A DNA stretch of 64,000 bases from CAWHHZ01 sp963829355. GTDB taxonomy: Bacteria; Acidobacteriota; Thermoanaerobaculia; Gp7-AA8; JAHWKK01. Both the position numbers and the translations under genes were made by a program. The notes beneath the pieces were generated by a model. That model ran no database searches. It was not told where the DNA came from and saw nothing but the letters and a program-made list of their open reading frames with translations. The stretch spans positions 114,658 to 178,657 of the forward strand of contig CAWHHZ010000032.1 in assembly GCA_963829355.1 (NCBI GenBank). The letters are read 5' to 3'. Numbering within the stretch: position 1 is the first letter of the stretch; every line of letters begins with the position of its first letter. Positions 54,504 through 64,000 of this stretch are shown here, piece by piece.

Positions 54504-57500
54504 GTGGGGGAGTCCGTCGAACAGCTGAGAGAGCGGCTACAAGCCTCCACCGAGGCCGGTTTTCGTGAACGGCTGCTGGACAAAGGCCTCGCGCGAGGAA
54601 TGATCTGGCGCGACGGTGCCCTCCCGGAGGGTGCGCCTGCGTTCCCCGGCAGTCTTACCGATGACTTGCTCGACTACGCGTACGCTGTGTTCGCGACTGC
54701 TCTTCGGCTCCGAAGTATGGCGAACGACGGCGTGCTGGAGAGGGCTTTTGTCGTCGCCGGGGAGGCAATCGAATCCGCTGTCCATCGCGGCAGTATAGGA
54801 GTCGATAGTGGATTTCATCGCGTAGGAGCTGCCATTGCCTTTCATCTCGCTCGCTACTCCGCCCGCGCTTATTCGATGCTCCCTGTGGGACCCGTCGCCG
54901 AAAATCTCGCTACCACCGAAAAAGTACTGGTTCACCTCCTGAGGAGAAAGCTGGACCAGATGCATGCCTCCTACTCCTCCTGGCTTTTGGCACCTGAGAA
55001 TCGGGACGAAAGTATTGCCGAAAAGCTGCTCGCTGGTGAGTTCGATCCAGACGACGCCGTCAATGTTGTCTTGACCTCGTCTTTCATGCGAGCAATCGCG
55101 CTTTTCGATCACGCTATCACCATGGGCGAGCCCGCATCGGCGAATCTGGCGAAAGAGCAGTTCGCGATCACGATCGCTGCGGCACTGGAACTTAATGCTG
55201 TGAGTCACTGGTGGAGCACGCGACGCTGGCGTTTCACCTCATAGACGAACTCTGGGGCCTGAGCTTCCACACGCAGATTCCAGAAATGGACCCGGGTGAC
55301 CTCCTTAGTGATCGGTGGAACGATCTCCGCCTGAGCTACATTCAGCGACTGAGATTGGCAAAGCGAGCGAGTATCGAGTTGTGGCCATCGCAGCTCGAAG
55401 CTGTGCGCCGGTCGATCGATGCAACAGATGATCTCGTTGTTGCTCTGCCGACGAGCGCGGCAAGACTAAGATTGCAGAGCTATGCATCCTCCGTGCGCTG
55501 GCGTCGGAGCAGCGGGTGGTTTACGTCACGCCGCTGCGGGCGCTGTCGGCTCAGGTCGAGAGGGATCTCTCGGAGACGTTCTGCGCCTTGGGCTTTGACG
55601 TATCGTCGCTGTATGGCTCGATAGGAGTAGAACGCGCCGATACGGAGACTTTACGGCAGGGCTCGATCGTTGTCTCGACGCCCGAGAAGTTAGACTTCGC
55701 TCTCCGAAATGATGCTTCAGTCATCGATGATGTCGGATTGGTCGTTCTCGACGAAGGGCATGCTCGGACCGAAGGAACGAGAAGTCCGCTATGAGGCCCT
55801 CGTCCAACGACTTCTCAGCCGAGGCGACGCAGAGCAGCGACGCATCGTATGTCTGTCTGCGTTGTTTCCGGGTCCCGCAGAGATGAAAGACCTTGTCGAA
55901 TGGATCCGCCAGGATGATCCGGGCTCGCCCATCCATTCGTCGTGGCGCCCGACCCGGCAGCGCTTCGGGGTCATTCGATGGGGATCTAAGGCTGCTCGGC
56001 TCGAGGTCGCAGTGGAGCAGGAGAAACCGTTTGTGCCCCACTTTGTTGATGCTACGTATCCGCCGATGGAATCAAGACGACAGAAACCGTTTCCAGCCGA
56101 GAAGAACGAGCTGACGCTGGCGGCCGCGTGGCGTTTCCTCGATCAGGAGAAGGACGTCCTGATTTACTGCCCGATTCGGAAGTCTGTAGAAACCCTTGGC
56201 AAGTTGATTCTGAAGTGCATCGATCAAGGAGTTCTCGCCTCCTTGGAAACAGGGTCCAAGGCGGTGCAGGATGTGATGGCAAGCGGTTCGGAGTGGTTGG
56301 GACCGAATCATCCAGCAGTTCGTTGTCTGGAGCATGGAGTGGCCTTGCATCACGGAGGTTTACCACGTCCCTATTTGGAGGAGGTTGAATATCTCCTCCG
56401 TGCGGGAGAACTTCGCCTGACGGTTGCTTCCCCGACCTTGGCGCAGGGTCTCAACTTGTCAGCGAGCGTCCTGCTGGTGTCGTCGATCTGGCGCAATGCG
56501 GAACTCATCCCTCCAGATGAGCTGGCGAACGTCGCTGGTAGGGCCGGAAGGGCGTTTGTGGATGTCGAGAGTTTAGTCTTGCACACGGTGTGGGAGAAAC
56601 CGTCTCTATCTGTATCGAGATGGCAGACTCTCGTGGCGAAGGCTAAAGCGCCCGGTATTGTCAGCGGAATCCTGGCGTTATGTCTTACGGTGTTCGGGCG
56701 GATAGCCAAGGTCGCTCAGATTCCGTTCGAGGAACTCCTGGAGTATGTCACGGGAAACTCTCGGGTCTGGGATTTTGACGACTCAGCGGCCGAACGTGTC
56801 GACATAGACGCTCCTCAATGGAATCGGGACTTGGCCTCGTTGGATGCTGCGATCTTCACGCTGCTAGATGCTGATACACCCAAGAAGACATCCCGAAAAA
56901 ACTGGATGAAGTTCTTGGAGGGTCGCTTTTCGAGCGACGGTTGAAGGCGAGGTTCGAGGAGGAGTCGATGCGGACGCTCATCCGGAATCTTCTTGCGGCG
57001 CGGGCAGAGGGCATGTGGGCATCGACTACGCGTGAACAAAGGCGTGGTTACCATGCAGCCGGTGTGGGATTCGCCGCGGGCAGATTTATCGATGAGCACC
57101 TTTCAGAACTCTTCGACTTTCTCGGTCAGGCGGAAGGAGGGGTTTTGATGACAGATGTTGATGTAACCGTGAACGCGGTAATCGGTTTCGCGGAACTGGC
57201 TTTTAAAACGGCGCCATTCCAGCCCCCGAAGGGACTTCCCTCTAAATGGACGGAGGGCCTCGCAGCATGGATCCGCGGCCGAACCTCCTCCGAGGTACTA
57301 GATATCTGCGAAAAGGATGGAGTGGACTTCCTTCAGGACGCTGTCACATACCGGCTGCCATGGGCAATGGAGGCCGTCCGGGTCCATGCCGAGGCTGTTT
57401 CGCATCCAGGTGCTGACGATTTGATAGGCCTCGCGCCGCTCGCGGTCGAGTCCGGAAGTTCGAAACTCAGTGTTATCACGTTGGTCCGCAATGGCCTGAG

Positions 57501-57870
57501 CTCCAGGGAAGCGGCGCATGCAGCTGTGTCGACGACGAGCGCGAACTTCGATGATGTGAACGGGATGCGCGTGTGGCTGCGATCCGATGAGGTGAAGGAG
57601 CGGCATCCCGATAAGTCGTGGCCAACTGAGCAGAGTCGCCACGTGTGGGAAGAGTTTTACGAAGCGAGAACCGCGAACGAAGATAGAGAGTGGAAACGTT
57701 CGAGCGAGATCATCGCGGTCGATTGGGATGGCGGGCTCGCCACCGCCCGGGACTTCGGTTCGTATCGAGGAGGCGGTTGGGGAGTTGTTGATATTGACAC
57801 CGTCGTTCGAAAGGTTGGGTTCTTCCACGAACAAGTTAGAGTGTACTTGAAACCAGATCGTGAGGTCTGA
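54504..57870 (+). CDS. hamB: Hachiman helicase HamB, frameshifted
   Basis: About 1,120 residues, starting at GTG. The amino-terminal 300 residues are helical. The superfamily 2 helicase core follows: LWPSQLEAVRRSID, Walker A LPTSAGKTKIAEL (interrupted by a frameshift), VVYVTPLRALSAQVE, IVVSTPEKLDFALRND, the DEGH box (LVVLDEGH), CLSALFPGP, DVLIYCPIRKSVETLGK, GVALHHGGLPRPYLEEVEYL and NVAGRAGRAFVDVESLV. A long helical tail ends VRVYLKPDREV. HamB senses damaged or unusual phage DNA and releases HamA. Frame breaks lie near 55205, 55460, 55770 and 56940. GC is about 54%. Confidence 0.85.
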
Positions 57871-57899
57871 GGTCATGCCGGATCCCGATGACGGTGTTC

Positions 57900-57910
57900 T
57901 AGTCGAGTAT
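57900..57910. repeat. 11-bp direct repeat, right end of Hachiman cassette
   Basis: Second copy of TAGTCGAGTAT, 30 bp behind the hamB stop and upstream of the drmA ribosome site. Recombination between the two copies would restore an uninterrupted drmMI-drmA junction. Confidence 0.85.
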
Positions 57911-57937
57911 TTTGGAAGACATTAGGAGGAATAGTCG

Positions 57938-60900
57938 ATGCGTCGATTACCAGGGCAACGAGGCAATGACGACTCTCGGTGAAACTGGAGGAACCAAGAG
58001 CTCAAACCGGGTGAGAGATGAACTCGTTCGAGCTTTGGATCTCGATTTAGTAGGACCTTCGCGTGCCCTTGGGAATCCGGAGGAAAAGCTTCCTGGCTGG
58101 GTGCGCCCGTCGAACTGGTACCTCACCGGCTTCCTGATCCCCCGGGGACCCCGCCGGAGAAGCGGGGCGACGCGACGAGGACGACGACTGGGGAGATCCC
58201 GGAGTCGCTGGGCTCGCCGAGGAGACCAACGAGGAGCGCAAGGCGGCCAAGAAGGGCTTCTTCCCCTCCTCGATGGGCCTGAGCTTCCTCGTCAGTGCGG
58301 AGACGAGCTCGCTCACGGTCACGGTGCGCTGGGGCGACTACAGCCGATCGAGATGAACGGCGAGGACGGCAAGCGATCTCCGGTGTGGCAGCGACTCCCC
58401 GCGAAGCGGTGGTCCCGATCGCGCTGCAGGGGTGGCGAGCCCGAGCCGGTGGCGGTTCCGGAGTCGGAGCGGGCTCCAGCTCCACGTCGTCGAGCGCGGT
58501 CGCGGCCGAGGACCTCGAGGAGCACCTCCCGCCGGCACGCGCTCGGTCTCGGTCTTCCTCGTCAACCACCGCACGCCCGTGCCGGAACGAGGCGAGCCCG
58601 ACGTGGCGTACGCCTTCCAGCCCGAGATCGAGGTCCGCAGCGACCACCCCTTCGTCCCGCGCCCGGATCTGCGGGGCGCACGTGCCGACGACTGGGACGA
58701 GCAGGTCGCCGATCTCCACTACGCCGACACGCCGGAGTACGCGACCGGCCACGGCGTCTCGGCCGAGTGGGAGATCGTGGACGGCGCATGCCGCGTCGCT
58801 GCGCACCGCCTGGATTCCGAGCGCCGAGGTGGAGAAGACGGAGACCGTGGACGTCACAGGGCGTCGAGCTCTCGATGGACGACGCTCGGGCGCTCGCCGA
58901 CGGCGCGGCGGCCGAGGCGGCGCTCGAGCCGCTCGTCGCGCAGTACCGAGCGTGGATCGAGGCGCGGCAGAGCGGACGCTGTCGGCTCTCGAGGGACGCG
59001 CCGCGAGACGGCCGAGGAACTGCTTCGGCTTCGCCGGCATGGCCGCCGACCGGATCGAGCGCGGGATCGCAGTTCTCGCGCGACGACGCGGACGCCCTCG
59101 ACGCGTTCCGGGTGGCGAACCGCGCCGTCGCGCGGGCGCTGCGGCAAGCGGCTCGCAGATCGAGAGCCGCGCTGGCGGCCTTCCAGCTCGCGTTCATGCT
59201 GCTGAACCTCCCGGGCCTCGCCGACCCGACGCGATCCGCACCGCGAGATGGTGGACCTGCTCTTCTTCCCGACCGGCGGCGGCAAGACCGAGGCCTACCT
59301 CGGCCTCGCGGCGTTCGCGATGGTCCTGCGCCGGCTGCGCAATCCGGGCGACGAGGGGCTCGCGGGCGCCGGCGTGAGCGTCGATCATGCGCTACACGCT
59401 GCGGCTGCTCACGCTCGACCAGCTCGGCCGCGCCGCGGGACTCGTCTGTGCGCTCGAGCTCGAGCGCGAGAGCGACGTCAGCACGCTACGGCGACTGGCC
59501 GTTCGAGATCGGCCTCTGGGTGGGCAAGGCAGCGACGCCGAACGTCATGGGCCGCAAGGGGGACGAGCGGCTCGGACACCGCGCGCACCAAGGTCCGCCA
59601 GTTCAAGAACGACCCGCAGGGCAAGCCGTCGCCGATCCCGCTCGAGAACTGCCCGTGGTGCGGGACGCAAGTTCGAGCCGGACTCGTTCGCGCTGCTGCC
59701 CGACGACGACAGCCCGACGCGAGCTGCGCATCGTCTGCGCGAACTTCGAGTGCGACTTCACGCGGCGACCGGCCGCTGCCCGATCGTGGCCGTGGACGAG
59801 CCGATCTACCGCCGGCTGCCCGCCTTCCTGATCGCCACGGTCGACAAGTTCGCCGCGCTGCCCTGGGTCGGGCGAGCCGGCGCGCTGCTCGGCGGCGCCG
59901 ACCGCTACGACGCGCACGGCTTCTACGGCGCCGCCGAGCCCGGCAAGGGCACGCGCCTCGCCGACGCCGCTGCCGCCGCCCGACCTGATCATCCAGGACG
60001 AGCTGCACCTGATCTCCGGTCCGCTCGGCACGATGGCCGGGCTGTACGAGACGGCGATCGACGCGCTCTGCGTGCGCGAGGTCGATGGGCGCGCGGTCCG
60101 GCCGAAGATCGTCGCCTCCACGGCCACCGTCCGCCGCGCGCAGGACCAGATCCAGGCGCTCTTCGCGCGGCCACTGACGCAGGTCTTCCCGCCGCCCGGG
60201 CCCGACCGCCGCGACTCCTTCTTCGCGCGGACGGTGCCGGCCTCGAAGACGCCCGGCCGCCTCTATGTGGGCGTCGCCGCCCAGGGCCGCAACCCCAAGG
60301 TGGTCATGCGCGGGCCTGGCTCGCGCTCATGGGCGCCGCCGAGCGTGCCTACCGCGACGCCGGCGGCCACGAGAACCCGCGAGAACCCGGCCGACCCGTA
60401 CATGACGGTGCTCGGCTACTTCAACAGCCTCCGCGAGCTCGGCGGCGCGCGGCGGATCCTCGAGGAGGAGGTCCAGAACACGGTCAAGAGCTACGGCGCG
60501 CGCAAGCGCGATCGGCGAGGACCGCGGGTCTGTTCCAGGACCGCGAGACCTTCTCCGAGGTCGTGGAGCTGACCTCGCGCGTGTCCACCGACAAGGTCGC
60601 CGAGGCGACGGCGGCGGCTCGAGGCGCCGTTCGATCAGACACAGCAGCGCGTCGACTGCGCCATCGCCACGAACATGATCTCGGTCGGCCTCGACATCCC
60701 GCGGCTCGGCCTGATGGTCGTGCTCGGGCAGCCGAAGACGCACGCCGAGTACATCCAGGCGACGAGCCGCGTCGGCCGCGACGACGAGCGGCCGGGCCTC
60801 GTCGTCACGCTCCTCAACGTCCACAAGCCGCGCGACCGCTCCCACTACGAGCGGTTCCGCCACTACCACGAGACCTTCTATCGCTCGGTCGAGGCGCGAG

Positions 60901-61377
60901 CGTGACGCCGTTCTCGGCGCGGGCGCTCGACCGCGGCTTCGCGGGAGCGCTGGTCGCGCTCGCCCGCCACGCAGACCGACGCTGACGCCGCCGCGAGGGG
61001 TCGAGCAGATCGCGACGGTCGCGGGCCGCGCTCGAGCAGCGCCTCCTCGACGTCTTCCTCGAGCGCGTCCGTCAGCAGCCGTTCGACGGACGAGGACGAG
61101 CGCGAGGAGCGCCTGCGCAGCGTGCAGAACCGGGTCGTCGACCTGCTCGATTCGTGGCGGAAGGTCGTCGACGACTACCACGACGGCGGCGTCGACGGTG
61201 CAGTACCAGCAGTACGAGCTCGAGACGGACCCAAGCCGCTGCTGCGCGAGATGCTCGACACGGACTTCGAGTCCGCGCACCACCGGAAGTTCCGCGTCGA
61301 ACCGCTCGCTCCGCGACGTCGAGCCCGAGGTCAACCTCTTCCTCAAGGACCTGAGCGGCGCTCGCGTCGGAGGATGA
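57938..61377 (+). CDS. drmA: DISARM helicase DrmA, multiply frameshifted
   Basis: About 1,130 residues when pieced together. The start is uncertain: AGGAGG at 57922-57927 points to the ATG at 57938, but that frame closes after 14 codons, while the homologous start lies in frame from ATG 57966 (MTTLGETGG, RVRDELVRALDLDLVGPSRA). Diagnostic features: WYLTGFLIPRG, MGLSFLVSAETSSLTVTVRW, Walker A LLFFPTGGGKTEAYLGLAAF (about 59260), CPWCGT and ANFECDFT (zinc site), DELHLISGPLGTMAGLYE, AIATNMISVGLDIPRLGLMV and YIQATSRVGRD. DrmA with DrmB binds incoming DNA. GC rises to about 72% after 58090. The stop TGA at 61375 is 3 bp before drmB. Confidence 0.87.
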
Positions 61378-61380
61378 CGC

Positions 61381-63184
61381 ATGAGCACGAAGGCGCACGG
61401 GCCAGATCCGCCGCAGCCAGGTCATCACCACCTGGGGGCCGGCGCGCTCATCGACCTGCCGCACCACTCGGCGATCGTCGGCGGCCTCGACACCTGGCCG
61501 CAGACAAGCGACCTCGACGAGATCATCGAGCCGCGGCTCACGCGGCAAGCTCCAGACGCTGACCGGCGTCCCGCACCGCGGCTCTACGCGCCGCCGCCGG
61601 ACTCGAACGACCCGCGCGAGCCGAAGCCGGGCATCGGCGCCTGGCGCTTTCCCGAGTGGTTCGTCGTCCAGGAGGAGCGGCGGACGCGAGGAACGCGAGC
61701 GGTCGCGGCGGCTCGTTCACCGCAAGGCGCTGGACGAGAAGGGCAGGTTCGACGGACGCGGCCGGTCGTCGCCGACCCGCTTCGTGCGCGCCTGCCCGGG
61801 GCCACGTCGACGACATCGACTGGGCGGCTTCGTCCACGGCGCGCGAGGACGACTGCCGGCGGCAGCTCTGGCTCGACGAGCGCGGCACCAGCGGCGACCT
61901 CGGCGACCTCGTCGTCCGCTGCGAGTGCGGGAAGTCGCGTGCTCTGTACGAGGCGAGCGAGCTCGAGCTGAATCCGCTCGGCACGTGCCGCGGGAGCTCG
62001 GCCCTGGCTCGGGGATCACACCGAGCGAGGCCTGCAGCCTCCCGAGCCGCCTGCTGATCCGCACCGCCTCGAACGCCTACTTCCCCCAGGTCATGAGCGT
62101 GCTCTCGCTGCCGGACCGCGGGAGCGCGGTCGAGACGGTGGTCGCGGAGCTCTGGGACGACCTCCAGATCGTCGACGACGCGGCGGACCTCGCGTTCCTC
62201 AAGAAGAAGCCAAGGTCGCGGAGCGGCTCGCTCCTTCGCCGACGACGAGGTGCTCGCAGGCCATTCACGAGCGCAAGGGCTGGGCGAGACGACGAGCGGC
62301 CCGTCAAGCAGGTCGAGCTCGAGCCTCCTCGCGGCCCAGAGGGCTACGGCGACGACGTGCCGGTCGATCCGGACTTCCACGCGCGCCGCCTTCCCGAGCG
62401 AGCCTGGCGCCAGCTCGGATCGCATCGGCCGGTATCGAGAGCTGTCATCCAGCTCCACCGCCTGCGCGAGGTCCTGGCGCTATCGGCTTCACGCGCTTCG
62501 AGGCCGTGACGCCCGACATCGACGGCGAGTACGACACGGACGTCGAGCGCGCGCGATCTCGCGCTCGAGCCGATGGTTCCCGGCGGTCGAGAACCGTGGC
62601 GAAGGCATCTTCCTCCAGCTCCGCGCGACGCCGTCGAGCGTGGCTCGAGCGGCCGGCGGTGAAGCAGCGGCTCGATCGAGCCTTGCGCGCGGCCATCGCG
62701 CTGGCTCGAGCAGGACGCAGTCGGAAGTCGCAGCGTCCGTTCCCCGGGGCCCTACGTCCTGCTCCACACGCTCTCGCACCTGCTCATCCAGTCGCTGGCG
62801 ATGCGCTGCGGCTACCCGGCGAGCTCGATCCGCGAGCGCATCTACGCGGACCTCGACGGCGGACGCGGTACGGGCATCCTCCTCTACACCGGGAGCCCCG
62901 ACGCCGAGGGCACGCTCGGCGGCCTCGTCCAGCAGGCGCGGCACATCGAGGACACCTCCTGCACGCGCTCCGGATGGCGCGCGCTCTGCTCGAACGACCC
63001 GATCTGCGCGCAGCACGACCCTGGCGAGGCGCATGAGGAGCGCTGGCTCCACGGCGCCGCCTGCCACGGCTGCGCCTTGTCGCCGAGACGTCGTGCGAGA
63101 TGCGCAACGACTACCTCGATCGCGCGCTGGTCGTGCCGGTGCTCGGCGTCGCCGACGCGGCGTTCTTCCGGGGCGTCGACATGA
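61381..63184 (+). CDS. drmB: DISARM protein DrmB (DUF1998), multiply frameshifted
   Basis: About 600 residues when pieced together. It starts with MSTK and, after one frameshift, TWGPGALIDLPHHSAIVGG-like sequence; further parts are AWRFPEWFVVQEERR, LGDLVVRCECGKSRALYEAS, RTASNAYFPQVMSVLSLPDR, LLHTLSHLLIQSLAMRCGYP, ASSIRERIYADLDGG, GSPDAEGTLGGLVQQARHIE and the Cys-rich GAACHGCALVAETSCEMRND. This is the DUF1998 partner of DrmA; its zinc-like Cys clusters are intact. The stop is probably the TGA at 63182, overlapping the drmC ATG at 63181 (ATGA), but frameshifts make the exact end uncertain. Confidence 0.85.
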
Positions 63185-63961
63185 CCGACGCGCTGCTCGG
63201 CTCTGCCGGCGCACCTCCGGAAGCGGCTCGCGAGCGCCCTCGAGTCGGGTCGCTGGCGCCGCCCTGCTCGGCGACTCGCGATCCGGTCGAGCTGGGACTG
63301 GCGAGAGGGCGCCGAGGACGTCGCCGCGGCGCTTGGGACTCAGCAGGCTGGCCTCGGCATGACCGGTGCCGCCTGCGCTGCATGGATCGAGCGGTCGAGG
63401 CAGCCGCATCTCGAATCGCCCCGGCCCGACCTCGTCTGGTCGGGCCCCGAGGTCCCCGGCGTCCACGCCCGGGACACGCGACGTGTCTACGAGGAGCTGC
63501 TCGGCGGCGCGAGCGCTCGTCTGGGCCAGCACCTACGCGTTCTTCGACGGCCCCAAGGCCTTCGAGGTCCTCGCGAGCGCATGGACGCCGTCCCCGACCT
63601 CGAGGTGACGCTGCTGCTGAACATCCAGCGCAAGCGGGGCGACACCTCGACGTCCGGAGACGCTCGTGCGGCGGTTCGCCGACCGGTTCTGGAACACGGA
63701 TTGGCCGGGCGATACGACGGCCCGCGTGTTCTACGACCCGCGGTCGCTCGAGCTGGACGGACCGGCGGCGTCCTGCACGCGAAGGCGGTAGTGGCGGATG
63801 ACGAGGCGGTGTTCATCACGTCGGCGAACCTGACCGAGGCAGCGCTGGATCGGAACATCGAGATCGGCCTGCTGGTGCGGGATCAGCCGCTGGCGCTGTC
63901 GGTGGTCAGTCATTTTGGGGCGCTGATCGAGAAGAAGATGTTGCAGTTGTTGCCGGGATGA
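63181..63961 (+). CDS. drmC: DISARM phospholipase D-like protein DrmC, frameshifted
   Basis: About 260 residues. The amino-terminal helical part (MTDALLGS, then PAHLRKRLASALESGRW after a shift) is followed by PRPDLVWSGPEVPGVHARDT, RRVYEELLGGA, a segment reading VTLLLNIQRKRGDT, and the phospholipase D motif LHAKAVVADDEAVFITSANL (H-x-K-x4-D), then LDRNIEIGLLVRD. Only one HKD motif is present, so activity would need a dimer. In class 1 DISARM it is the last core gene, though not always essential. GC falls back to about 58% near the end. Stop at 63959-63961. Confidence 0.87.
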
Positions 63962-63980
63962 AGGCGTTGCGGAGACGTTT

Positions 63981-64000
63981 AGGGAGGATTCAGATGTTGG
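63981..64000 (+). other. ribosome site and first codons of next gene
   Basis: AGGGAGG at 63980-63987 is followed 7 bases later by an ATG at 63994 that runs off the window. The gene lies directly behind drmC on the same strand and may belong to the island. Confidence 0.5.

Overview
The window looks like a bacterial chromosome segment of about 58-60% GC, probably from a metagenome or long-read assembly. Gene content (fused E1/E2 2-oxoglutarate enzyme, ExeA/GspB plus GspE/PilB secretion genes, many secreted beta-propeller-like proteins, very abundant intergenic repeats) suggests Acidobacteriota, perhaps Thermoanaerobaculia-like. That assignment is inference, because no rRNA or phylogenetic marker is present. 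Many genes carry single-base frameshifts, mostly +1, so the consensus itself is probably imperfect.

Positions 1-38.8 kb are ordinary chromosome. They hold a secreted zinc peptidase (partial), two VapBC-type toxin-antitoxin pairs, a large secreted protein, kgd/sucA, a PAP2 phosphatase, a double-GNAT protein, an ABC exporter with a secreted partner, an AI-2E family permease, an MscS channel, a kelch-like secreted protein, a deoC-aldehyde dehydrogenase operon, metG, rfbC, tRNA-Asp(GTC), tRNA-Val(TAC), a SWIB protein, a PAS protein, exeA/gspB, an EVE protein, gspE/pilB and fhs. The spacers are filled with dispersed palindromic repeats, several of them edged by tandem arrays whose unit is always 7 bp.

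Positions 38.8-46.4 kb are a scrapyard of defence genes built on four copies of one intergenic leader block. It holds two diverged Fic genes, each behind two palindromes 42 bp apart; an hsdM amino-terminal stub; an intact rhuM; a truncated type III restriction (res) gene with two further copies of its start; and an orphan carboxy-terminal fragment.

Positions 46.4-64 kb are a GC-rich class 1 DISARM anti-phage locus in the order drmD, drmMI, drmA, drmB, drmC. A complete, lower-GC Hachiman pair (hamA, hamB) sits exactly between drmMI and drmA, bounded by an 11-bp direct repeat whose first copy includes the drmMI stop codon. The GC-rich DISARM genes are broken by dozens of single-base frameshifts although their coding content is preserved. 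The centre of drmMI (about 52.15-53.33 kb) is compositionally foreign to the rest of that gene. The nested DISARM-Hachiman island and the modular leader region are the most interesting parts of the window.
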